This document shows, one piece after another, positions 44,497-54,101 of a stretch of DNA of 64,000 bases. Position numbers and translations under genes: made by a program. The notes beneath the pieces were generated by a model. The model saw nothing but the letters and a program-made list of their open reading frames with translations, did no database searches and was not told where the DNA came from. Source of the stretch: Desulfotignum sp. (lineage in GTDB: Bacteria > Desulfobacterota > Desulfobacteria > Desulfobacterales > Desulfobacteraceae); the NCBI GenBank assembly GCA_011390335.1, contig JAABSO010000007.1, forward strand, positions 62,001 through 126,000, written 5' to 3'. Numbering within the stretch: the stretch's first letter is position 1; each line of letters begins with the position of its first letter.

Positions 44497-46059
44497 TTAG
44501 ACTTTCATTTTCCTGTAATCATCATGCAGCCCCAGATACAGGCTGATCATCATGACGATCATGACCACGGTAAAGGGCAGGCCCACAGTGATCGCCACCG
44601 CCTGGATGGCGCCCAGGGCATCAGCCCCGCCGCCCACCAGCAGACTGGCTGCAATCAGACCCTGAAGGATAGCCCAGAACATCCGCTGGAACCGCGGGGC
44701 ATCCATTTTACCGCCGGCGGTGATGGAATCCACCACCAGGGAGCCGGAGTCGGATGAGGTGACAAAGAAAACCAGCACCAGGCAGATACCCAGAAAGGAA
44801 GTAATACCAGTCATCGGCAGGTTTTCCAGCATCTGGAACATGGCCAGCGACACGTCAGTCAGGCCTTTTTCCGCCAGCTGACCAACGCCGTTCTGAATCT
44901 GCAGCAACGCGTTTCCGCCGAATGCCGTCATCCAGACAATGGTCACCAGTGTCGGCACCAGCAGCACTGCTGCCATAAACTCACGGATGGTGCGGCCTTT
45001 GGAGATACGGGCAATGAACATCCCCACAAAGGGTGCCCAGGAAATCCACCAGGCCCAGTAGAATACGGTCCAGCCTTTGTAGAATTTTTCATCAGGCCGG
45101 TCGATCCAGTTGCTTAAAGGGATGATCCATTCTGCATAGGCCATGGAAGTGTTGAACAATCCGGTGAAAAAATGCAGAAAAGAGCCTGCCACCATCACAA
45201 AAAACAAAAGAATAACTGCCATGACCATATTGATGTTACTCAACAGCTTGACCCCGCCGTGAAGCCCTCTGTACACGGAAAACAGGGCCACGCCGGTGAC
45301 TACGGCGATGATGATCAGCTGCAGCCCGATGGTATTTTCAAACCCGAACAAAAAGTGCAGGCCGGATGCTGCCTGCTGGGCACCGAATCCCAGGGAGGTG
45401 GCCAGACCGAATATGGTGGCAATGACCGCGATGACATCCACAATGTGACCTGCCAACCCCCAGGTTTTTTCACCCAGAAGGGGGAAAAAAGTGGAACGGA
45501 TGGTCAGGGGCAGGCCTTTGTTAAAGGTGCAGAAACCCAAAGCCAGCGCAGTCACCGCATAAATGGCCCAGGGATGAAACCCCCAGTGAAACATGGTGCC
45601 GCCCATGGCAGCTCTGGCTGCTTCCGGGGTATTGGGAGCGGTATTCAAAGGCGTGCCCCACCAGTCCGTGTAATAGGCCACCGGTTCTGCCACGCTCCAG
45701 AACATAAGACCGATACCCATGCCGGCGGCAAACAGCATGGCAAACCATGACATGCGGGTAAATTCAGGTTTACAGTCCTGTCCGCCCAGACGGATTTTCC
45801 CGTGGGGCAGTACAATCAAAGCCAGACAGTATAAAACAAACAGGTTTCCTGAAATCATGAAAAACCAGTCAAAATTTTCTATGGTCCATGATTTGGAACC
45901 GTCAAATGCCTTTTTGGCTTCCACCGGATTCCACAAAGTTAAAACAATAAAAACGACCACCAGGGAGGCCACGACAAAAAAAACGGGGTGTACATCCATG
46001 CCCCATTTTTTAACATTGTCCTGTCCCACCTGATAATCAGTATCAAACCTGTCTTTCAT
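44497..46059 (-). CDS. BCCT-family betaine/choline/carnitine transporter
   Basis: 520 residues with 12 predicted spans. The family glycine-rich segment is AGMGIGLMFWSVAEPVAYY, and the substrate-box tryptophans appear in WTVFYWAWWISWAPFVGMFI, with ARISKGRTIREF after it. BCCT carriers move trimethylammonium compounds with Na+ or H+ or by exchange. The short C terminus lacks the long osmosensing tail of BetP, so uptake for catabolism fits better than osmoregulation. It is last in the minus-strand run of methylamine genes, after the chemoreceptor. Confidence 0.9.
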   Translation of the reverse strand: MKDRFDTDYQVGQDNVKKWGMDVHPVFFVVASLVVVFIVLTLWNPVEAKKAFDGSKSWTIENFDWFFMISGNLFVLYCLALIVLPHGKIRLGGQDCKPEFTRMSWFAMLFAAGMGIGLMFWSVAEPVAYYTDWWGTPLNTAPNTPEAARAAMGGTMFHWGFHPWAIYAVTALALGFCTFNKGLPLTIRSTFFPLLGEKTWGLAGHIVDVIAVIATIFGLATSLGFGAQQAASGLHFLFGFENTIGLQLIIIAVVTGVALFSVYRGLHGGVKLLSNINMVMAVILLFFVMVAGSFLHFFTGLFNTSMAYAEWIIPLSNWIDRPDEKFYKGWTVFYWAWWISWAPFVGMFIARISKGRTIREFMAAVLLVPTLVTIVWMTAFGGNALLQIQNGVGQLAEKGLTDVSLAMFQMLENLPMTGITSFLGICLVLVFFVTSSDSGSLVVDSITAGGKMDAPRFQRMFWAILQGLIAASLLVGGGADALGAIQAVAITVGLPFTVVMIVMMISLYLGLHDDYRKMKV

Positions 46060-46146
46060 AAATGCAACTCCCTTTTCCTTTTAGATGGGTTATATAATTT
46101 TCCCCCCGGCAGCCGGCCGGACAGGGGCATGTTTGATGCAACTGCT

Positions 46147-48252
46147 TTAAATCCTGAATTTTTTCACCAGGGTCATGAGGGTTTGTGCCAGATCTGACAA
46201 CTCTTTGGACCGGGTATCCACAGCAGTGGAGTTTTTGCTCATTTCCCGGGCAGCCGCAGTCACACCGGTGATGTCCTGGGCGATTTCAGCAGATACTGAC
46301 GTACTCTGAGAAATATTGGTATTGATTTTCTCAATGCCTTCAGAAACCTGGAGGATGTTTTCAGACATATTGCGGGTGGTGCTTGACTGCTCTTCCACTG
46401 CCGCAGCAATGACCAGCACGATTTCATTGACCCTGTTCACCACCTGGGACACCTCATCGATCTGGGACACGGTCTTTTCAGTGGAATTTCTGATATTGAC
46501 AACTTTTTCCTTTATATCATGGCTGGCGTTGGCGGTCTGGGATGCCAGTCCCTTGATCTCATTGGCGACAACAGCAAATCCTTTGCCTGCCTCGCCGGCC
46601 CTGGCTGCTTCAATGGTGGCGTTCAGGGCCAGCAGGTTGACCTGTCCGGAAATATCGGTGATGGTTTCCACCACCTGGCCGATTTCAGCAGCTGCAGTTC
46701 CCAGCTCTCCGATCTGATCGGATGCATCTCTGGTTTTTTCCACCACCTGGTCTGTAATCTGCCGGGCCTGTGTGGTGTTTTCGGAAATCCGGGTGATGGT
46801 GCGGGTCATTTCTGCTGTGGCATCTGAAACTGTAGCCATACTGGTGGAAGACTGGGCCATGGCCGATGCCACAGAGGTCATGGACACACTCATCTCTTCG
46901 CTGGCCGCAGATACGGAATCAGCCCTGTCTGATGTCTGTTCAGCCCCGGATGCCATGGTTTCGGACAGTTCCTTGAGGGTGGTGGAGTTCTGGTTCAATG
47001 TGTTGGCATTTTTTGCCACATCCTGGATCAGGGCATGGATTTTATTGATAAAGATGTTGAACCACTGGGCCACCTGGCCCACTTCATCTTTGGAGGTGAC
47101 CTCCAGCCGCGTGGTCAGATCCCCTTCTCCTTCGGCAATGTCCTTGAGTTTTTCCACGATGCGGATCAAGGGATTCACGACACGGGCTGAAACGAACCAT
47201 GCCACAGGAATCACCAGAACAACACAGGCAAGGGCCACCAGGCTGATCATGGTGATCATCTGCCGGGCATTGGCCTTGACTATTGCATCGGACTGCAGGA
47301 CAGCCAGGCTGCCGATTCTGTTGATATTCTGATAAAAGGGCAGCAGGGACTGGTAATACCGGGTGTTATCCAGATTGATCTCAGAAAAGTAGGACGTCTG
47401 GTTCTGTATCTCCCATTCCGGATCAGCGGCCATGGGAATCTCTTTGAAATCTGCGTTTTGATACTGTTCCAGGTGGCCGGCTGCAAACCCCTCTTTAACA
47501 AAAAAGTTTATCTGCATGCCGGTAATCCGGCCCATCCGGTCCACAAACCCCTGGTCCAGCTGGATCACCGCCCGAACAAACCCGGATTGCCTGGGCACAC
47601 TTTTTTCCAGTTCCTGGCTGTATACGTTGGCATGGACCGGCACAAGGGTTTCAAGGCTGATCTGCCCCCCGGCAACGATGAAACCGGAAGTCACATCGGT
47701 GGGCACTTCCCCTGTATAGGCGGATGAAAGGGATATTCCCTGCACAGCCGGGGCCTGAACCATTTTTATCTGGTCATAGGTGTCTTCCGGTCCAAAGACG
47801 CGGAAATGAAAATCGTTCTGGTGCACAAACCCCATGACATGTTTTTCGTCTGCTGTTTTTTCAAAAAAACTGGCCAGATTTTTTTCCATGCTGTACACCC
47901 GTACACTGAACAGTTCTTCAATGATGCCGGTATTGGTGATGGCCTTGCCGATGGTGGCAAAGGAATTGCCTGTCATGGAAAGATCGTTATCAGCATATTC
48001 CATGAGAAATTTTACATCAGCTCCAATTTTGTTGGCTGCAGCCATGTGCTGCATGGCTGCGGCAAAAGCTTGCCGGCGTTCGGCAATCTGCTCCTGGATG
48101 ACGGATACTGATTTATCCAGGGACATGCGGACACTTTCCTTATTCTGCTGGATCACAAGCACGGAAACAACCGTTGTAATGGCCGCACTCACCGTCACAA
48201 CAAGCAATAATGCGCCCAGCAAAATTTTATACCGGAGTGTGATATGTTTCAT
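46147..48252 (-). CDS. Methyl-accepting chemotaxis protein
   Basis: 701 residues. TM1 ([20 protein letters not shown]) and TM2 (~335-360, [20 protein letters not shown]) enclose a ~300-residue periplasmic sensor of the double-Cache kind. HAMP follows ([20 protein letters not shown]), then the signalling hairpin with tip [20 protein letters not shown]. It ends VKKFRI without a CheR/CheB pentapeptide. Placement beside the BCCT gene suggests it senses the same amine. A C/G-rich hairpin (about 46105-46119) lies after its stop. Confidence 0.92.
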   Translation of the reverse strand: MKHITLRYKILLGALLLVVTVSAAITTVVSVLVIQQNKESVRMSLDKSVSVIQEQIAERRQAFAAAMQHMAAANKIGADVKFLMEYADNDLSMTGNSFATIGKAITNTGIIEELFSVRVYSMEKNLASFFEKTADEKHVMGFVHQNDFHFRVFGPEDTYDQIKMVQAPAVQGISLSSAYTGEVPTDVTSGFIVAGGQISLETLVPVHANVYSQELEKSVPRQSGFVRAVIQLDQGFVDRMGRITGMQINFFVKEGFAAGHLEQYQNADFKEIPMAADPEWEIQNQTSYFSEINLDNTRYYQSLLPFYQNINRIGSLAVLQSDAIVKANARQMITMISLVALACVVLVIPVAWFVSARVVNPLIRIVEKLKDIAEGEGDLTTRLEVTSKDEVGQVAQWFNIFINKIHALIQDVAKNANTLNQNSTTLKELSETMASGAEQTSDRADSVSAASEEMSVSMTSVASAMAQSSTSMATVSDATAEMTRTITRISENTTQARQITDQVVEKTRDASDQIGELGTAAAEIGQVVETITDISGQVNLLALNATIEAARAGEAGKGFAVVANEIKGLASQTANASHDIKEKVVNIRNSTEKTVSQIDEVSQVVNRVNEIVLVIAAAVEEQSSTTRNMSENILQVSEGIEKINTNISQSTSVSAEIAQDITGVTAAAREMSKNSTAVDTRSKELSDLAQTLMTLVKKFRI

Positions 48253-48293
48253 CCCTGGATCCTTACATTACAAATATATGGGCAAAATGCCGG

Positions 48294-48686
48294 TTATTTC
48301 ACAGTCAGCACCGGACAATGGGCTTCCAGTATGATGTACTGGGCGGTGGAACCGAATACCAGTTTTTCCACTTTGGACCGCTTTTTGATCCCAATGATTA
48401 TTTCGTCCACATTTTTTTCATAGGCAAACTGGACAATATCCTCACCAGGGGTCAACCCCCGGATCAAAATATGGGTTTCACTTTCAATCTTGTGTTTTTT
48501 GAACACTTCGTTGCGGATCTCATTCAGCCTGTGCTCCAGTTCCTGGATCTCCCGTTCCTTTGTGGCCGGGTCACAGGTTCTTATCAGATATACATAGGCA
48601 TTGGATTCCTTGGCCCGCATCAGGGCTTTGTCCAGAACTTTTGACGTAGAGGTGTTTTTATCATAGGCAACAAGTATTTTCATCAT
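48294..48686 (-). CDS. Universal stress protein family
   Basis: 130 residues with the UspA fold: MMKILVAYDKNTSTSKVLDK at the start, DEIIIGIKKRSKVEKLVFGS near the end, and HCPVLTVK at the C terminus. The ATP-binding G-x2-G-x9-G-S motif is altered: the second glycine position is Lys (GIKK), so it may be a non-ATP type. It lies between the etf genes and the chemoreceptor, 42 nt from the latter. Confidence 0.85.
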   Translation of the reverse strand: MMKILVAYDKNTSTSKVLDKALMRAKESNAYVYLIRTCDPATKEREIQELEHRLNEIRNEVFKKHKIESETHILIRGLTPGEDIVQFAYEKNVDEIIIGIKKRSKVEKLVFGSTAQYIILEAHCPVLTVK

Positions 48687-48780
48687 GGCCCCCTTTTTTT
48701 GGTTTGGTCATTACAATTCCCACCTTTTGTCCGTCCAGCCTGTCTTTTCGGGGACCAAGGTGTGCCGGTGTCTTGCAGAC

Positions 48781-48846
48781 GCAGGTAAAAATTTTGGTAC
48801 CTGCAGAAATTCAGGACCCGGGCCTGACTGCGGACGGCCCGAGTCC
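48781..48846 (-). terminator. Double hairpin after etfA
   Basis: On the minus strand, 10 nt past the etfA stop, GGACTCGGGCC pairs with GGCCCGGGTCC (one mismatch). A second stem follows, GCAGGTA with TACCTGC. No long U-run follows, so partial termination or 3' protection is more likely than complete termination; genes beyond it (usp, chemoreceptor, BCCT) may still be cotranscribed. Confidence 0.5.
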
Positions 48847-48855
48847 TTGTTCAGG

Positions 48856-49791
48856 TTATAATTTTTCAGTCAATACAGGGACTACATCAAAAATATCTCC
48901 CACAATTCCGTAATCACACTTGGCAAAAATAGGCGCATCCTTGTCTTCATTGATGGCCACTATCACCTTGGAAGTTTTCATGCCGGCAAAGTGCTGGACA
49001 GCACCGGAAACCCCGCAGGCAATATACAGTTTGGGGGATACGGTTTTCCCGGTCTGGCCCACCTGCATGGAATGCGGCGCATATCCGGCATCCACCGCAG
49101 CCCGTGATGCACCTACTGCAGCACCCATTTTAGCGGCACAGTCTTCCAGCATCTTGTAGTTCTCCGCCGCCTTGATGGCACGGCCGCCGGTTATGATGAC
49201 CGGGGCTTCCGTGAGATCTATCTTGCCGGCATCGCCCTTTTTCACTTCCTTGATGGTCACCAGTCCGGGATCGGTTACATCTGCCGAAAACGCCTCAATC
49301 TCCCCGGCACCTGCAGATGCCTTGGCCTCAATGGCATTGGGACGTACCGTTGCCAGAAAAACTGCGGCATCCACTTTCAGGGTGGCAAAGGTTTTACCGG
49401 AAAAATGGGATTTTTTTGCTGTTTTTGCCTGGATATCCAGGGCCACACAGTCAGACACCATTGGCTGGTCCATGATGGCTGCAAGGCGGGCAAACAGATC
49501 TTTGCCTGTTGTAGATGCGGTACCCAGAAGGGCTGTAAGGCCGTATTTTTCCACAACCGCAGCCAGGGCACGGGCTGCAAGGTCAGGGCTGGCTGACACA
49601 TCCTTGCCTGCGGCAGTCAGTTTCACGATTTTGGCTGCGCCATATTCCGCCAGTTTGTCCTTGAGGCCTGCCGGATCTGTATCCGTAACCAAAGCGATTA
49701 TTTCCTGATCGGCTGCAGCTGTCATCACCCCCAGGGAGGTTTCCTTGACCGCACCGTTTTCAGTTTCAATCAATATGCCAGTACTGGCCAT
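48856..49791 (-). CDS. etfA: Electron transfer flavoprotein alpha subunit
   Basis: 311 residues. The C-terminal FAD domain is clear: VGASRAAVDAGYAP, QVGQTGKTVSPKLYIACGVS, GAVQHFAGMKTSKVIVAIN, and APIFAKCDYGIVGD. No extra N-terminal iron-sulfur cysteines are present, so this is the classical, non-bifurcating-looking form. It accepts electrons from flavin dehydrogenases. It follows etfB by 18 nt; the adjacent dimethylglycine-dehydrogenase-like gene is its probable donor. Confidence 0.93.
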   Translation of the reverse strand: MASTGILIETENGAVKETSLGVMTAAADQEIIALVTDTDPAGLKDKLAEYGAAKIVKLTAAGKDVSASPDLAARALAAVVEKYGLTALLGTASTTGKDLFARLAAIMDQPMVSDCVALDIQAKTAKKSHFSGKTFATLKVDAAVFLATVRPNAIEAKASAGAGEIEAFSADVTDPGLVTIKEVKKGDAGKIDLTEAPVIITGGRAIKAAENYKMLEDCAAKMGAAVGASRAAVDAGYAPHSMQVGQTGKTVSPKLYIACGVSGAVQHFAGMKTSKVIVAINEDKDAPIFAKCDYGIVGDIFDVVPVLTEKL

Positions 49792-49809
49792 AACATTTAT
49801 CTCCTTATT

Positions 49810-50580
49810 TTATAAAACCTTTTCATCTTGTTTCAGGATCCGGATAAGTTCGGTCACCTGTTCTTCCACTGATCCCTCAATCATTTTTGCACCGGTTCTT
49901 TCAGGCACAGGTTCCAATTTTTCCAGAGTCACACCCTGGGCAGATGCATCAAGTCCAAGATCTGCAAGGGTCATTTCGTCAATTTTCTTTTTCTTGGCCT
50001 TCATGATGTCCGGAAATTTGGGGTACCTGGGTTCATTCAACCCTTTTGTGGCCCCGATGACGCAGGGCAGGCCCATCTCAATGACCTGTTTGTCCCCGCC
50101 ACCGACCTCCAGTTCAGCAACCGCTTTTTTGCCGTCCACAGACAGGGTGCTCACCTCGTTCACCACAGGTATGCCAAGGGAATGGGCCAGGCGGTACTGG
50201 GTCTGGAAACTTTCAGTATCCACAGACCCTTTGCCGGTGAATATCAGATCCGGCAGTCCGTCCTTTTCCATGGCCGATCTCAGGGCCTTTGCCGTAAGCG
50301 AGGCATCCAGAAACTGGCTGTCTGTTGTCACCAGGATGGCCCGGTCTGCACCCATGGCCAGGGCAGACCGGATGGTGGCGGCTGCTTCCGGTTTTCCCAC
50401 AGTAACAATGACCACTTCACCGCCGTTTTTTTCCTTCAGCTTGACTGCCTCTTCCACCCCGTATTCATCATAGGGGTTGACCACAAACTTGATTTCCGAA
50501 TCCTTGAATCCGGTTTCTCCGTCAATCTTGATGGTCGCTGCCGTGTCCGGCACATGTTTTACACATACACAGATTTTCAT
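49810..50580 (-). CDS. etfB: Electron transfer flavoprotein beta subunit
   Basis: 256 residues, normal ETF-beta length. Marks: MKICVCVKHVPDTAATIKID, NPYDEYGVEEAVKLKEKNGG, ALAMGADRAILVTTDSQFLD, DLIFTGKGSVDTES, and the KGLNEPRYPKFPDIMKAKKK recognition-loop region. It binds AMP and forms the heterodimer with EtfA. It lies between the FAD oxidoreductase and etfA on the same strand. Confidence 0.93.
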   Translation of the reverse strand: MKICVCVKHVPDTAATIKIDGETGFKDSEIKFVVNPYDEYGVEEAVKLKEKNGGEVVIVTVGKPEAAATIRSALAMGADRAILVTTDSQFLDASLTAKALRSAMEKDGLPDLIFTGKGSVDTESFQTQYRLAHSLGIPVVNEVSTLSVDGKKAVAELEVGGGDKQVIEMGLPCVIGATKGLNEPRYPKFPDIMKAKKKKIDEMTLADLGLDASAQGVTLEKLEPVPERTGAKMIEGSVEEQVTELIRILKQDEKVL

Positions 50581-50603
50581 ATTTTAACCTCAAACTATCG
50601 ATG

Positions 50604-53024
50604 TTAGCTCTTCATTTTTTCGTTTTTGGGATCATACAGGGGCATGGAAACAACCCGGGCGCTGCGCTTGCGTCCCAGAATCTCCACATCCATCTTTGTG
50701 CCAATTTCTGCAAACTTTGTTTTAACATACCCTAGGGCGATACTCTTTTCAACCCGGTGGCCGTATCCGCCGGAAGATGTCATGCCGATACGTTCATCTC
50801 CATGGAATATCGGGTTGTACCCGAAAGGATCTGAATCTGTGACATCCACCACCAGGCAGACCAGTTTCTGGGGGACTCCCTCTTTTTTCTGTTTTTCAAT
50901 GCCTTTTTTCCCGTTGAACTCCTTGTCCATTTTCACGGTCCAGGCCACATTGGTTTCCAGCGGTGTATGGTGGACATTCATTTCACTCTTCCAGGCCAGG
51001 TATCCTTTTTCCAGGCGCATGGAATCCATGGCATGCATACCGATGAGACGGATGTCAAAGCCTGCGCCTGCATGCATCAGATCATGATACAGCGTGATCT
51101 GATGCTGGATGGGATGAAAAATCTCAAATCCCAGCTCACCGACGTAGTTCATGCGGTTGACCCGGCATTTGGTCCGGCCCACATAAATCTCCTGTGAGGT
51201 ACCGAACTTGAAGGCTTCATTGGAAACATCATCATAAGCCACTTTGGCCAGAACTTCGCGGGATCTGGGTCCCACCAGCACCAGACATCCCATCTTGTAG
51301 GTGATATCTTCCATGCCTACGGAACCATCTTCGGGCAGGTTTTCGATCATCCAGTGCTGGTCGTGTTTTTTGCCCACAGAAGCTGTGACACAGAAAAATT
51401 CATTTTCATTGACCCGGGTGACGGTCATGTCTGTCTTGAAACTGCCGTTATGGTCCAGCATGGGACTCAGGGCAATGCGGCCGTCTTTTTCCGGCACCTT
51501 CTGGCAGGTCATCTTGTTGAGCCAGTCTTTGGCGCCGGGTCCTGCAATCTTTGTTTTGGCAAACCGGGTCAGATCGATGATGCCCACTTTTTCCATGACA
51601 TGCCTGCATTCCGCGCCCACGTGTTTGAAAGCATTGGACCTTCTCCAGGAGGGTTCTTCATATTCATCTTCACCTTTGGGCGGAAAATAGTTAGGGCATT
51701 CCCAGCCGTAGTAATCAGCAAACACCGCATTGGCCTGTTTCTGGTATTCATAGATGGGGCTGGTGCGGTTGGGCCGGGCAGCAGGCCTGACCTCATTGGG
51801 ATAGATGATGGAGTAAAGCCGCGGATAAGTATCGGCAATTTTCTCCGTATTATAGGCCCAGTTGGCATAGGAACCATAACGCCGGGAATCCATGGGCCAC
51901 AGGTCGATCTCCGGCTCGCCGTTCATCATCCACCCGGCCAGGTAGTGGCCTATGCCGCCTGCCTGGGTGATGCCGAAGCTGTACCCGCAGGCATTGTAAA
52001 AATTTTTCAGCGGTGCAGCCGGACCCACCAGGGGTTCGGCGTTGGGGGTATAAGTAATGGGTCCTGCTGTCACATGCTTGAAACCGGTATCTCCCAGGAT
52101 GGGGAAGCGGTCCATGCCCGCTTCAATGCAGTCGGCAATGTTGTCCAGATCCGGATTGAGTTCTTCCTGGGCATAATCCCAGGGCACACCCCGGCGTTTC
52201 CACTGCTGGCCGTTGGCCTCGTACATGCCTAAAATCAAAGAATCCATTTCCTGGCGCAGGTAGATGGATCTGTCGGGATCACGCACCAGGGGAAGGTATC
52301 CTTCTGCCTCGTCAATGGCCTGGATTTTTTCATACAGGATATGGGTATGGGCGATGGCAATGGATGGAATCTCCAGTCCAGCCATCCGCGCTACTTCCGG
52401 TGCCCACAGGCCGGCCGCATTCACGATGTATTCACAGGTGATATCGCCTTTGTCGGTTTTCACCACCCATTCACCGTTGGGTTTCTGAAAGATGCCTGTC
52501 ACCATGGTGTGCAGATTGAACTCCACCCCGTTCTGGCGGGCACCTTTGGCCATGGCCTGGGTCACGGAATTGGGGTCTACATCCCCGTCATCCGGCCAGT
52601 ACAGGCCGCCGATGAGGCCCTCAATACTCAAAAACGGATGCAGTTTTTTCATCTCTTCCGGGGTGACATAGGAAACATCCAGGCCCAGGCAGCGGTTCAT
52701 GGAATAGGCATATCCCAGTTCATCCATACGTCCCGGATTATCCGCCGTCCGGATGGAGCCTGTGGTGTGCCACCCTGCCGGCTGACCGGTTTCTTTTTCC
52801 AGGTCCTTGTAGATCTCGATGCTTTTTTTGTTCACCTGGGTGCCGTAATAGTTGGAATGAAAAAAGGACACATTCCCTGCCGCCATCCAGGTGGACCCGG
52901 AGGTCAGCTCATGTTTTTCCAGAAGAACGACATCATCTTTCCATCCATATTTTGCCAGGTGATAGGCCACGGAAACGCCGATGACGCCGCCACCGATTAC
53001 AACCGCTCTTGCATTGGTTTTCAT
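50604..53024 (-). CDS. Dimethylglycine/sarcosine-dehydrogenase-like FAD-GcvT enzyme
   Basis: 806 residues. N-terminal DAO-type FAD domain (VVIGGGVIGVSVAYHLAKYG; HELTSGSTWMAAGNVSFFHS; ITYTPNAEPLVGPAAPLKNF), FAO_M middle domain, then a GcvT folate-binding domain from about 430 (IIDLTRFAKTKIAGPGAKDW; YVGELGFEIFHP; GHRVEKSIALGYV). Such enzymes demethylate dimethylglycine or sarcosine and pass the C1 unit to tetrahydrofolate, giving electrons to ETF, whose genes follow directly. In mitochondrial relatives the FAD-linking His lies in TWHAAG; here it is TWMAAG, so FAD is likely non-covalent. Exact methylamine substrate unknown. Confidence 0.88.
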   Translation of the reverse strand: MKTNARAVVIGGGVIGVSVAYHLAKYGWKDDVVLLEKHELTSGSTWMAAGNVSFFHSNYYGTQVNKKSIEIYKDLEKETGQPAGWHTTGSIRTADNPGRMDELGYAYSMNRCLGLDVSYVTPEEMKKLHPFLSIEGLIGGLYWPDDGDVDPNSVTQAMAKGARQNGVEFNLHTMVTGIFQKPNGEWVVKTDKGDITCEYIVNAAGLWAPEVARMAGLEIPSIAIAHTHILYEKIQAIDEAEGYLPLVRDPDRSIYLRQEMDSLILGMYEANGQQWKRRGVPWDYAQEELNPDLDNIADCIEAGMDRFPILGDTGFKHVTAGPITYTPNAEPLVGPAAPLKNFYNACGYSFGITQAGGIGHYLAGWMMNGEPEIDLWPMDSRRYGSYANWAYNTEKIADTYPRLYSIIYPNEVRPAARPNRTSPIYEYQKQANAVFADYYGWECPNYFPPKGEDEYEEPSWRRSNAFKHVGAECRHVMEKVGIIDLTRFAKTKIAGPGAKDWLNKMTCQKVPEKDGRIALSPMLDHNGSFKTDMTVTRVNENEFFCVTASVGKKHDQHWMIENLPEDGSVGMEDITYKMGCLVLVGPRSREVLAKVAYDDVSNEAFKFGTSQEIYVGRTKCRVNRMNYVGELGFEIFHPIQHQITLYHDLMHAGAGFDIRLIGMHAMDSMRLEKGYLAWKSEMNVHHTPLETNVAWTVKMDKEFNGKKGIEKQKKEGVPQKLVCLVVDVTDSDPFGYNPIFHGDERIGMTSSGGYGHRVEKSIALGYVKTKFAEIGTKMDVEILGRKRSARVVSMPLYDPKNEKMKS

Positions 53025-53049
53025 AATTGTTACCTCTCTTTGTTAATTT

Positions 53050-54078
53050 TTACGCGTCTCTACCATTTAATAAATATCGTAATACCCTGTTTTTGGGGTG
53101 CCGGATATGGGTGTCATAAAAATATGAGAACCCGCCCGGATAATAGATCATCACCAGGATGAGTACCAAAGCATAAATGACCAGGTTCAGTCCGGGCAGA
53201 TTAGACAGGGTGGACCGGACAATTTCCATGAGAAAAATAAAGGGAAAGGCAATGACGGCCCCGCCCCACAGGCTGCCCCGGCCGCCGATATAGGCCACTG
53301 CCAGCACTTCAACGGTCTTGGATGTATGCATCATATCCGGGGTCAGAATGCCGTAGAAATGGGCATAAAATCCGCCCAGAACACCTGCAATGGCACAGGA
53401 CATGGTGAAATTGAATACCCGGTAGAATACCGGGTCTACGCCGGATGTCCTGGCAGCATCCATGTTCTGGCCGATGGCCTGGAATGCCAGGCCCATTTTT
53501 GACCGCACCACCCATTTACATACCAGGTATGTGAGATACACCAGGATGATGATCAAAAAATAAAACGGAAAATTGGATTCTGTCTCAAAAAGGCGCGGGA
53601 CTCTCAGCCCCAGAGGTCCTCTGGTCAGCCAAACCATCTTAGTGGCAAGTCCCATAACAGCCAGGCCGAAAAACCAGGACAGGCACGCTGCAAAAATTCC
53701 CCGCAACCGCAGGGAAATCATGCCGATGATCAGCCCTAAAATCGCAGAAGAAACTCCCCCGGCCACCATGGCAATCCAGGGGGAAAGCCCGGCATTGATC
53801 ACCAGAAGAGCGGATGTGTATCCACCGGTGCCTGCCACTGCCATGTACCCGAAATTGACTATATTGATAAATCCGGCCGTAAAATCAAATCCCACACTCA
53901 TGGCTGCAATAAACCCGCAGTAAATCAGCCACCTGAGCATATATTCCTGGTTGAACGGCGGAATAAAAGGCAGTATCAAAAGCAGTATCAGGCCGGCAAG
54001 ACCGATGGGGGTCAGGCACAGCTTGTCCAGCACCCTGTCAAAGGAATTCATTTGAAGCTCATTTTTTATCGTATCCAT
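53050..54078 (-). CDS. livM: Branched-chain-type ABC permease (LivM-like)
   Basis: 342 residues with about nine spans. LivM features: GFDFTAGFINIVNFGYMAVA, TGGYTSALLVINAGLSPWIA, LRLRGIFAACLSWFFGLAV, ARTSGVDPVFYRVFNFTMSC, AYIGGRGSLWGGAVIAFPFI. Works with LivH to form the membrane channel of a HAAT importer. The family also carries urea, amides and small amines, so leucine transport should not be assumed from the name. Spacing to livH is 23 nt. Confidence 0.88.
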   Translation of the reverse strand: MDTIKNELQMNSFDRVLDKLCLTPIGLAGLILLLILPFIPPFNQEYMLRWLIYCGFIAAMSVGFDFTAGFINIVNFGYMAVAGTGGYTSALLVINAGLSPWIAMVAGGVSSAILGLIIGMISLRLRGIFAACLSWFFGLAVMGLATKMVWLTRGPLGLRVPRLFETESNFPFYFLIIILVYLTYLVCKWVVRSKMGLAFQAIGQNMDAARTSGVDPVFYRVFNFTMSCAIAGVLGGFYAHFYGILTPDMMHTSKTVEVLAVAYIGGRGSLWGGAVIAFPFIFLMEIVRSTLSNLPGLNLVIYALVLILVMIYYPGGFSYFYDTHIRHPKNRVLRYLLNGRDA

Positions 54079-54101
54079 ACTGTCTCCTATATAACAAGCG
54101 C

